From positions 1 through 30,268 of IMG/VR virus record IMGVR_UViG_3300000233_000019: a stretch of DNA of 30,268 nucleotides, one strand, 5' to 3'. Of the stretch, positions 1-5,407 are shown in pieces (within the stretch, counting starts at the first letter, position 1; each line of letters opens with the position of its first letter). Position numbers and translations under genes: made by a program. Under the pieces are notes generated by a model. That model was given only the letters and a program-made list of their open reading frames with translations, was not told the origin of the DNA and ran no database searches. This DNA is from a virus.

Positions 1-18
1 AATATTGCAAGACATATT

Positions 19-103
19 GGAGAAATGGCAGAGTGGTCGATTGCGGCAGTCTTGAAAACTGTTGACTGTAACAGGTCCGGGGGTTCGAATCCCTCTTTCT
101 CCG
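19..103 (+). tRNA. tRNA-Ser (anticodon UGA), host integration target
   Basis: A full class II tRNA can be folded by eye. The acceptor GGAGAAA (19-25) pairs with TTTCTCC (96-102) and the discriminator is G103. The anticodon loop CTTGAAA (51-57) carries TGA at 53-55. A long variable arm lies at about 63-78. The T arm is GGGGG-TTCGAAT-CCCTC (79-95). CCA is not encoded, which is common in Bacteroidota. The phage integrase follows directly downstream in the same direction, the usual layout when a tyrosine recombinase has used the 3' end of a tRNA gene as attB. The tRNA remains intact, so the phage copy of the att core would restore its 3' end. Confidence 0.95.
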
Positions 104-105
104 CA
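79..105 (+). other. probable prophage attachment site core (tRNA-Ser 3' end)
   Basis: Inference from context: the integrase gene starts 137 bp downstream of the tRNA-Ser 3' end, and everything beyond it is phage-like. The crossover core is expected to overlap the T arm and acceptor 3' strand. The matching direct repeat would be at the far prophage end, outside the window, so exact limits cannot be fixed here. Confidence 0.45.
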
Positions 106-112
106 AGAACTT

Positions 113-147
113 GGGAAGCCCTTTAAAATATAGGCTTCCCATTTTTT
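113..147 (+). terminator. Rho-independent terminator after tRNA-Ser
   Basis: Perfect 8-bp stem GGGAAGCC (113-120) / GGCTTCCC (133-140) with a 12-nt AT-rich loop, followed by a T-rich tract (ATTTTTTAT, 141-149). It ends tRNA-Ser transcription before the integrase. It is on the phage side of the presumed core. Confidence 0.8.
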
Positions 148-158
148 ATAAAAAATTA

Positions 159-176
159 GTACACAAAACGTACACA
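159..176 (+). repeat. tandem GTACACA direct repeats upstream of integrase
   Basis: GTACACA occurs at 159-165 and again at 170-176, an 11-bp period (one helical turn), between the presumed att core and the integrase. The position suits Int arm-type or excisionase binding sites. This is only a candidate, since a 7-bp repeat can arise by chance. Confidence 0.3.
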
Positions 177-241
177 GATTGTATTGAATTAATTGGTTTC
201 AAAATCCTGCAAACATTTTAATAATTTCTAATTATTAAAAT

Positions 242-1390
242 ATGAAAGCAAATTATTCAATTCCAAAAATTACCAAAAGTAAATATTGGTATGTTCACTT
301 TCGTTATAACGGAAAGCAGTTTCGTTATAAATACGGTTTAAACCTCATCGAAGATCCAAAAGAAAAAGAGAAAGAAGCTAACTTGCTCCGTGATGCTTTG
401 CATCTAAAATTGAAAGGAGGTTGGAATCCTCAAATTCCTGATATTGTTGCCACTCAAAGCGATTTATCTTTCATAAGTGCTTTGGACTTTGCTATTGATA
501 AGAAAACACCTAATATCGGCTCAAAAACGCTTTCTGGATATAATGGTACGATAAAATTCATAAAAGATGCTATTAAAATAGTTGGACTGGAACATTTGCA
601 AATTGTTGACACCAAAAGAGTGCATATTAAATTGATTATTGAAAAAGCAAAAGAAGAACGCAAATGGACCAATAACGCCTACAACAAACACCTCAACCAT
701 TTAAAAGCGATTTTAAGCGAATTAATTCAATGGGATATAATAGAAACGAACCCAGCCCATAAAATCAATAATTTGGTGGTCGCTGAAAGCGATGCTAATA
801 CTCCAGCGTGTGTTGAAGATGTTGAAAAAATAAAACTGGAGTTAGAAAGCAATCATTATAATTTTTGGGTTTTCTGTTTAACAATTTTTCATACAGGAAT
901 TCGTCCAGAAGAAATATTAAAAATTACATTAGCAATGGTTGATATGGAAAACTCTGAAATTGTACTTCCAGCAGAAATAACGAAAACAAATAGAAAACGA
1001 ATCGTTCCTATAAATCAACATTTAATGGAATATTACAAAAAAATGAACTTTCAATATCTACCAAAAGATTATTATCTATTTGGGAGTAATCGAGAACCAG
1101 GAAAAGGAAACATTGGAAAACACAAGGATTTCATTGCTGCACCAACAAAATTAAAACGTGATACTGCTACAAAACGTTGGGAACGCATTGTGAAAAAAGG
1201 TTTAGAAATTCAAATGAATATGTATGCAATGAAACATTTAGGTGCAAACAGAAAAATATTGGCTGGATTAGAGCTTGATAGTTTAAGAGAATTATATGGA
1301 CACACTTCAAAATTGATGACTGAAAAATATGCAAAAGTTGTCAAAGAAGTGCATCGAAAAAATATATTAGAAAATTCTCCAGCACTTTAA
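242..1390 (+). CDS. int: tyrosine site-specific integrase (phage integrase)
   Basis: A 382-residue tyrosine recombinase that would catalyse prophage integration and excision at the adjacent tRNA-Ser. The N-terminal ~60 residues are a small arm-binding-like domain, ~70-175 is the core-binding SAM-like domain, and ~190-370 is the catalytic domain. Visible catalytic residues are Arg221 in TGIRPEE, Lys248 in TKTNRKR, His354 in LYGH and the nucleophile Tyr363 in EKYAKV. The usual box II H-x-x-R is replaced by Y-x-x-K-H (Tyr328, Lys331, His332), a variant I recall in Bacteroidota phage integrases. Length is normal for the family. It is the first phage gene after the att end and points away from the tRNA, as expected. 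No Shine-Dalgarno sequence is present, consistent with the phylum. No clear TAnnTTTG promoter was found in 148-241. Confidence 0.93.
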   Translation: MKANYSIPKITKSKYWYVHFRYNGKQFRYKYGLNLIEDPKEKEKEANLLRDALHLKLKGGWNPQIPDIVATQSDLSFISALDFAIDKKTPNIGSKTLSGYNGTIKFIKDAIKIVGLEHLQIVDTKRVHIKLIIEKAKEERKWTNNAYNKHLNHLKAILSELIQWDIIETNPAHKINNLVVAESDANTPACVEDVEKIKLELESNHYNFWVFCLTIFHTGIRPEEILKITLAMVDMENSEIVLPAEITKTNRKRIVPINQHLMEYYKKMNFQYLPKDYYLFGSNREPGKGNIGKHKDFIAAPTKLKRDTATKRWERIVKKGLEIQMNMYAMKHLGANRKILAGLELDSLRELYGHTSKLMTEKYAKVVKEVHRKNILENSPAL

Positions 1391-1403
1391 TAAATTTGTC
1401 GAT

Positions 1404-1601
1404 ATGAAATGGTACGAAATAGTTATTGGAGTTTTTGTTTGGCTATTGGCTTTGTGTTTTTATGGATACATACGTCGTTGTTATGTTCGAGATAGATATG
1501 GTTACTTTCCAAAAATTTCAAAAGATAAACCATACAAAGAACCTTTCTTTATAAGAATAAAGCAGTTTTTCGAGTTAAAATTGTACCGAAAATACTTTTA
1601 G
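1404..1601 (+). CDS. small membrane protein, unknown function
   Basis: A 65-residue protein, 13 nt after the integrase stop and probably cotranscribed with it. Residues ~5-23 form one hydrophobic segment (IVIGVFVWLLALCFYGYI). The rest is strongly basic and aromatic, with clusters such as RRCYVRDRYGY and LYRKYF, suggesting an inner-membrane protein with a positively charged cytoplasmic tail. I do not recognise a family. Its place between int and the HicAB pair suggests an accessory or lysogeny-expressed gene. It could also be a superinfection-exclusion peptide, but nothing in the sequence proves this. Confidence 0.6.
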   Translation: MKWYEIVIGVFVWLLALCFYGYIRRCYVRDRYGYFPKISKDKPYKEPFFIRIKQFFELKLYRKYF

Positions 1602-1610
1602 TTTAATAGA

Positions 1611-1637
1611 AAAAAATAACCCCTCAATGAGGGGTTT
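1611..1637. terminator. bidirectional terminator between convergent genes
   Basis: Perfect 8-bp stem AACCCCTC (1618-1625) / GAGGGGTT (1629-1636) with a 3-nt loop. On the minus strand the stem runs into ATTTTTTC, a good T-tract; on the plus strand the tract is short. It separates the rightward int unit from the leftward HicAB unit. Confidence 0.85.
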
Positions 1638-1670
1638 GCTGTACTATAAATAAAATCGTCAAATAATAAC

Positions 1671-2060
1671 TTATAGTTCTACAGCTAAGAGTTCTTTGCC
1701 TAAACTATGTAAAGCACTTTCTATTTTCTCACGTTGCTCAACTCTTGGTTTTCTATGACCAGTTGCATAGTGTTGTATTTGTTTTTGATTAATTCCAGTT
1801 ATCTTTTCTAAAGCTGAATTTGTAAAAATACCTTTGTAGTAATTCAAAAGACTAATTGCATCAAATTTGTATGTTATAATATAATCTCCTTTCAATTCTT
1901 TATGACAACTATCTAATCCTTTTAATGTTTCAATAGCATCTAATACTGATTGTTTACATTCTTCTGCTGTATCACCAGCACCGTATATTCCTGATACATT
2001 TTCAGAGTATGCTCCAAATGAATCTGAACTTTTTTCGATAATAATTTTTATTTCTTTCAT
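1671..2060 (-). CDS. hicB: HicB-family antitoxin with C-terminal helix-turn-helix
   Basis: A 129-residue antitoxin of the type II HicAB system, expected to bind and block the HicA ribonuclease and to repress the operon. The N-terminal half (~1-70) has the degraded RNase H-like HicB fold: an amphipathic strand, then SFGAYSENVSGIYGAGDT, the usual HicB pattern in which the protein 'samples' G-x-G-D-T. Residues ~78-125 look like an XRE-type helix-turn-helix (ALEKITGINQKQIQHYATG, then RKPRVEQREKIESAL). It lies 29 nt downstream of hicA in the same direction, the common HicA-first order. The palindrome at 2301-2318 is its likely operator. The two genes probably stabilise the prophage or act in defence against other phages (inference). 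Confidence 0.88.
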   Translation of the reverse strand: MKEIKIIIEKSSDSFGAYSENVSGIYGAGDTAEECKQSVLDAIETLKGLDSCHKELKGDYIITYKFDAISLLNYYKGIFTNSALEKITGINQKQIQHYATGHRKPRVEQREKIESALHSLGKELLAVEL

Positions 2061-2089
2061 TTTTTTAATTTGTTTTAAGAAATGAGGTT

Positions 2090-2269
2090 TTACAACCCCA
2101 TTTCTTTTTTTAAACTTTTTTCTAAACCTTTTGGCATTTCTTTAGAACCGTGATTTGGAATTACTACCTTTTGTTCGTTTTTCTCCCAAATTTCGTGGCT
2201 TCCTTTTCCTTGCCTTGAAAGTTGCCAACCGTTCCGTTTGGCTAACTTAAAAAATTCACTGTACTTCAT
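2090..2269 (-). CDS. hicA: HicA-family mRNA interferase toxin
   Basis: A 59-residue double-stranded-RNA-binding-like toxin that would cleave mRNA when HicB is lost. Start chosen at 2269 (MKYSEFFKLAKRNGW). The reading frame is open to an ATG at 2326, but the promoter and operator lie within 2297-2326, so the longer form could not be translated from that transcript. The family signature is clear: N-terminal helix, GWQLSRQGKGSHEIW with the catalytic His25, then KVVIPNHGSKEMPKG and a basic C-terminal helix. Length matches typical HicA proteins (about 60 residues). It is transcribed first, with hicB 29 nt downstream. Confidence 0.9.
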   Translation of the reverse strand: MKYSEFFKLAKRNGWQLSRQGKGSHEIWEKNEQKVVIPNHGSKEMPKGLEKSLKKEMGL

Positions 2270-2296
2270 AGAACTCGTTGTTATTATTTGACTATT

Positions 2297-2326
2297 CAAA
2301 GATAGTAAATTCACTATCAATAACAA
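2297..2326 (-). promoter_or_regulatory. hicAB promoter (Bacteroidota type)
   Basis: On the minus strand TTG (2326-2324) and TATCTTTG (2304-2297) are 19 nt apart, matching the Bacteroidota consensus TTG-N19..21-TAnnTTTG exactly. The predicted start of transcription near 2292 leaves about 23 nt before the hicA ATG at 2269. Confidence 0.8.
2301..2318. promoter_or_regulatory. hicAB operator palindrome
   Basis: GATAGT-AAATTC-ACTATC, an 18-bp near-perfect palindrome with 6-bp perfect arms, fills the spacer and overlaps the -7 box of the hicAB promoter. A repressor bound here, presumably the helix-turn-helix of HicB, would block RNA polymerase, giving autoregulation. Confidence 0.65.
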
Positions 2327-2386
2327 GTAAAAAAGAAACTTTTTTTTAATTATTTTTTGTTTTTCTTTTTTTAGGCGTTTTCAATG

Positions 2387-2425
2387 AATAAAAAAAGGCG
2401 AGATTCACTACAAATCTCGCCTTTT
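2387..2425 (-). terminator. strong terminator of the fibre/lysis operon
   Basis: Perfect 13-bp stem, arms 2393-2405 and 2413-2425 (GGCGAGATT / AATCTCGCC core with flanking A/T pairs), 7-nt loop. On the minus strand it runs directly into a T-tract. It lies 23 nt beyond the last gene of the late operon and before the hicAB promoter. Confidence 0.9.
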
Positions 2426-2448
2426 CAACTAACTTAAACTCAACTAAA

Positions 2449-3108
2449 CTATTTTACTATCTTAAAAATACTTGATTTGTAACTGACATTAATACGTTTT
2501 TCAGTATCATATCCTACTTCTATAATATTACCTTTTTTATTTTGGAATCCTAAATTTGCATTAAAAAGCGGTTTGTCAAAAGTTATCGTGTTGCAAACTC
2601 CCACACCTGCTAATAATCTAAATTTAGTTTCAGGTACTAATTGAGGTTTAATAACATAATCAAATCCAACTTCTTTAACTTCTCCAAACGCTATCCCTTT
2701 TACATTTGCTTTTACAAACTCATCCTCAAATGTTTTATTGAACTTTTTTAATTGAATGGCATCAATATATAATTTAAGTTTCTCAATACTATCCGAAGCG
2801 TTAATATAAGCTATTTGTAAATTGTAATTTTCATTTGCAAGTTCCTTATTAATTTCGTTGCTTCGATACTTAATAATTGGTTCGGATTTGACGAATTTTG
2901 TCAAAAGAATAGTGTCAATTGTGCCTAATGGAATATTCACAGGTTTATCTTCCTTAAAAGTTCCTTTACGTTCCTTAATTTCCTTAATGGTTGTATCATC
3001 TTGATTTTGCTGACTTCCACACCCTCTAAACCATAATACTAAAAAAAGTAAAACCCAACCCAACCATTTGAATAGTTGGAAATTTATGTATTTTTGTTCT
3101 TCGTTCAT
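2449..3108 (-). CDS. membrane-anchored protein in spanin position, function unknown
   Basis: A 219-residue protein with one N-terminal transmembrane segment (~12-28, LFKWLGWVLLFLVLWF) followed by GCGSQQ and a long soluble part, so probably anchored in the inner membrane with the rest in the periplasm. Residues ~85-125 (NKELANENYNLQIAYINASD onward) look like a coiled coil, and the C-terminal ~80 residues look beta-rich. It is the last gene of the lysis cassette, 5 nt after the endolysin stop. Position, anchor and coiled coil would suit an inner-membrane spanin subunit for outer-membrane disruption, but no family match was recognised and no lipoprotein partner is evident. The Cys after the anchor (CGSQQ) could suggest a lipobox, but the preceding residues do not fit well. 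Confidence 0.6.
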   Translation of the reverse strand: MNEEQKYINFQLFKWLGWVLLFLVLWFRGCGSQQNQDDTTIKEIKERKGTFKEDKPVNIPLGTIDTILLTKFVKSEPIIKYRSNEINKELANENYNLQIAYINASDSIEKLKLYIDAIQLKKFNKTFEDEFVKANVKGIAFGEVKEVGFDYVIKPQLVPETKFRLLAGVGVCNTITFDKPLFNANLGFQNKKGNIIEVGYDTEKRINVSYKSSIFKIVK

Positions 3109-3113
3109 AATTT

Positions 3114-3689
3114 CTAAATTGAATATTTAAAATCCGCTAATCTATTTTTCCACCCTTTAATAAAACGCTTTTGACTTGGGTTGCTTTTTACAATGTTTTC
3201 TAAAAAATTGACACGTGAAGCATAAATCCTATTAAACAAAGCTTCTGCATCTTTATCAATTAATTGGTTCAATTTTTCAATAGTTTTGTCGCCAACAACA
3301 CCATCTGCTTTTAACCCTAAAATATCTCGTTGCGGAATAACAATTCCCCATTTTCCAGAACCCCAATACCAATCAACAAGTATATTAGCAATTGATTGAT
3401 TTTTAATTTTATCAGCTTGCCATTTGTTCCAATATTTTCGCAATACAAATTTGAAATCGTCTTTGGATAACAATTTCATATCTACATTATTAATAACACC
3501 ATCGCCATTTTTATCATAGCCTAATTGCTTCCAGGTGTTAATGGTAATTCCCATATTTGTAGCACCTCCTCTGTCAACAGGGTCATTAACATAATTACCT
3601 TCCCATTTTGCTACGATAGGTGCTAATTTTTCTATTTTGCAACCTTGATATTTCGATTTAATGAAAGGTGCTTTTTCAAATACAGCCAT
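3114..3689 (-). CDS. endolysin, glycoside hydrolase family 108 muramidase
   Basis: A 191-residue peptidoglycan hydrolase of the GH108 (N-acetylmuramidase) type that would cut the cell wall at lysis. Start at 3689 (MAVFEKAPF) is preferred over an upstream in-frame ATG at 3725 because it follows the preceding small gene by 2 nt. The signature VAKWEGNYVNDPVDRGGATN (~27-46) contains the catalytic Glu30. WNKWQADKIKNQSIANILVD and WYWGSGKWG follow, as in the family. The C-terminal part, with LGLKADGVVGDKTIEKLNQ (~125-142), matches the companion peptidoglycan-binding domain. Residues 59-70 (DKNGDGVINNVD) form an EF-hand-like calcium loop. There is no signal peptide, so export to the wall needs a holin; candidate holins lie immediately upstream. 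Confidence 0.92.
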   Translation of the reverse strand: MAVFEKAPFIKSKYQGCKIEKLAPIVAKWEGNYVNDPVDRGGATNMGITINTWKQLGYDKNGDGVINNVDMKLLSKDDFKFVLRKYWNKWQADKIKNQSIANILVDWYWGSGKWGIVIPQRDILGLKADGVVGDKTIEKLNQLIDKDAEALFNRIYASRVNFLENIVKSNPSQKRFIKGWKNRLADFKYSI

Positions 3690-3691
3690 AA

Positions 3692-3856
3692 TTATTTTGA
3701 TTTTTTTTCTAAATATTTTTTCCAATAAAAAGCAACTGTTTGACCTATTACCATAGCAATAACAGTTACTAATATTTTCAATATAGCATCTTCTACAAAT
3801 GCACCACTTACTAAACCTAAAAGAGGTACAGCTAATTCTATTTTATGAGTCACCAT
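3692..3856 (-). CDS. 54-residue holin-like small membrane protein
   Basis: Found by translating the stretch between two longer genes. ATG at 3856, TAA at 3692-3694. The start overlaps the end of the upstream gene by 14 nt and the stop lies 2 nt before the endolysin start, so the gene fits tightly into the cassette. The product starts MVTHKIELAVPLLGLVSG. It has a hydrophobic stretch (~7-20), an acidic turn (VEDAIL) and a second hydrophobic segment (~26-44, ILVTVIAMVIGQTVAFYW), then a basic tail KKYLEKKSK. Small size, one or two membrane segments, a charged C-terminus and a place directly before the endolysin are the classic holin features. No family match is claimed. Confidence 0.72.
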   Translation of the reverse strand: MVTHKIELAVPLLGLVSGAFVEDAILKILVTVIAMVIGQTVAFYWKKYLEKKSK

Positions 3857-4100
3857 TGTTTTCATCTTTTGAAGTTTTAATATAATCTTCGCCGTTCGCT
3901 AAAAGCATTCCTAATGCTTCTACTATTGAAATTGACCAAGCAGAGATAAATGTTACGTCGTCTGCTGTACAACCAAATCGTTGTAATGTTTCATTAAATA
4001 AAGCTCCTACAAATAAGAAGTAGAATATTGCTCTAAACTTTCTGTACCATCTTGGGGCTGGTTTATCTGTGTTTTTACTTGATAATGTTACTCTTGACAT
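3843..4100 (-). CDS. small membrane protein, holin candidate
   Basis: An 85-residue protein, third-last before the endolysin in transcription order. The N-terminus is polar and basic (to RWYRKFRA). A hydrophobic segment follows (~27-38, AIFYFLFVGALF), then a polar loop FNETLQRFGCTADD, a second hydrophobic stretch (~49-67, VTFISAWSISIVEALGMLLA) and a charged tail KTSKDENNGDS. Two membrane segments with a short loop and a polar tail fit a class II holin. It shares this role as candidate with the 54-residue gene it overlaps by 14 nt; one could be a holin and the other an antiholin (inference). Confidence 0.7.
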   Translation of the reverse strand: MSRVTLSSKNTDKPAPRWYRKFRAIFYFLFVGALFNETLQRFGCTADDVTFISAWSISIVEALGMLLANGEDYIKTSKDENNGDS

Positions 4101-4120
4101 ATATTATATTTTAAAAATTC

Positions 4121-4624
4121 TTAATCTATTTTTCCTATTTTTTCTCCTACTAAATGCAATGATAATTTTACTGACATGTAACTTTCTGCCCAAAAAAAGA
4201 CGTTTTCAGCATCATATTTTAGTGCTAAAAAATATACTGGAATAGTTGAAAGAGAAGCAATAATTTTATAAATACGCTGTTTCTTTGAACTGTACCATAT
4301 CATTACAATATCGTTACCTATGAAGAAATTTAAGGCAAATAAATAATGCCAAAAAGGAACTTGTAAATGTGGCGTATAAGCAACTCCAACCAAGCAAAGT
4401 GCAAGTAACATATTATACCATCTTCGTCTGTCGGTATATCCGTCTTGAAAATAAAGCAGGGCAGTAGTGCAAAGCAAAACTTTAAAAGTAGATTCAGTAT
4501 AATAGACAAAATTTGAAATACTTGGACGAATTTCGCCACCATTTGCTATTACCAAAACAAGAGGTATAAACATTAATATTAATGCTTTTATTACCTCAAA
4601 ATCTATTGCTTTTTTAACTTCCAT
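4121..4624 (-). CDS. multi-pass membrane protein of the lysis cassette, unknown function
   Basis: A 167-residue protein with about five hydrophobic helices, including ALILMFIPLVLVIAN, FKVLLCTTALLYF, WYNMLLALCLVGVAY, YLFALNFFIGNDIVMIW and IIASLSTIPVYFLAL. The start at 4624 (MEVKKAIDF) overlaps the upstream gene by 11 nt; an alternative ATG lies three codons earlier at 4633. It lies between the fibre genes and the holin candidates, so a role in lysis or in changing the host membrane is plausible, but no family is recognised. Confidence 0.65.
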   Translation of the reverse strand: MEVKKAIDFEVIKALILMFIPLVLVIANGGEIRPSISNFVYYTESTFKVLLCTTALLYFQDGYTDRRRWYNMLLALCLVGVAYTPHLQVPFWHYLFALNFFIGNDIVMIWYSSKKQRIYKIIASLSTIPVYFLALKYDAENVFFWAESYMSVKLSLHLVGEKIGKID

Positions 4625-5402
4625 AATAGTCAATGTTTACTGCATTAATAATATAGTTTAAAGTCGACTGCATTAAATTGTCATTTACAGAAGTACCCTG
4701 CAAAGCTGTTACTAAAGGCAAATGCTCACGTTCCTCACGATAAAGTGTAATTTGTTTTTGAAGTGTATCAAATAATTTCAAAGCTTCCTGTAATTGAGGT
4801 GTAATATTTTGAGGTGTGCCATTTTGTAAATTGGTTTGATAAATAAAAGCACCAGTATTTTTACGAACACGCTCTATAATATTTGAACGACTTTTTTTAT
4901 CTGCCGACACTCTTTCGTTTTCATTATACACCCTTGTTGGCAACACTACTAATTCAAAAGTTCCATTTTTACGATAATATTTTACACTTAAATCTCGTTT
5001 TAAAAATAATTGAGCCAACAATCCTGTACCCACTTTATATCGTGTATAAACCAATTCCTCTACAATAGCGGTATTACCATTATTGTTTTTCCAAATAATC
5101 TGACTTTTGTCGCCCTTATTATCAATAACAGCATCACCATTCAAAAAGAAATTTGACCAAATTGAAAAATCATCTTTTTGATTGATTTCAAATTCATTAT
5201 TATAAATAAATCGCTTGTTTTCTTCGTTATTTATAAGTGTAATTTCTTCTTCTGATGCCCCTTCAGTCCATTCTGTACCATTCCATTTGTTATTAATAAA
5301 TTGAGTGTTTGGTTCAATTGTTGAAAATTGAAAAGGAATATTTTCATCTTGAGTTGCGGAATAAAGATAAAATCCGTTTGCATCGTAATAATAAACTATC
5401 AT
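4614..5402 (-). CDS. fibre-associated structural or assembly protein
   Basis: A 262-residue protein. Start chosen at 5402 (MIVYYYDANGFYL), 5 nt after the stop of the upstream fibre gene. The frame is open to an ATG at 5510, but that would overlap the fibre gene by over 100 nt and gives a low-complexity Asn-rich extension. The N-terminus resembles small phage proteins that follow tail fibres: FYLYSATQDE, then FINNKWNGTEWTEGASEEE, a pattern like tail-fibre assembly chaperones. The middle is beta-rich, with a repeated aromatic/Asn pattern. The C-terminal ~90 residues are helical (LQEALKLFDTLQKQITLY, REEREHLP). Probable role: fibre folding or a minor structural part. No exact family is recognised. 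Confidence 0.6.
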   Translation of the reverse strand: MIVYYYDANGFYLYSATQDENIPFQFSTIEPNTQFINNKWNGTEWTEGASEEEITLINNEENKRFIYNNEFEINQKDDFSIWSNFFLNGDAVIDNKGDKSQIIWKNNNGNTAIVEELVYTRYKVGTGLLAQLFLKRDLSVKYYRKNGTFELVVLPTRVYNENERVSADKKSRSNIIERVRKNTGAFIYQTNLQNGTPQNITPQLQEALKLFDTLQKQITLYREEREHLPLVTALQGTSVNDNLMQSTLNYIINAVNIDYYGS

Positions 5403-5407
5403 AATCT

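Noticed and set aside
2270-2326. N-terminal 19-codon extension of hicA to an ATG at 2326
   Set aside because: The hicAB promoter and operator occupy 2297-2326. The shorter start at 2269 gives the normal HicA length.
3708-3716. TTCTAAATA resembling a half-site of the late promoter palindrome
   Set aside because: Only a single half-site inside coding sequence and without a correctly spaced TAnnTTTG; likely chance in AT-rich DNA.
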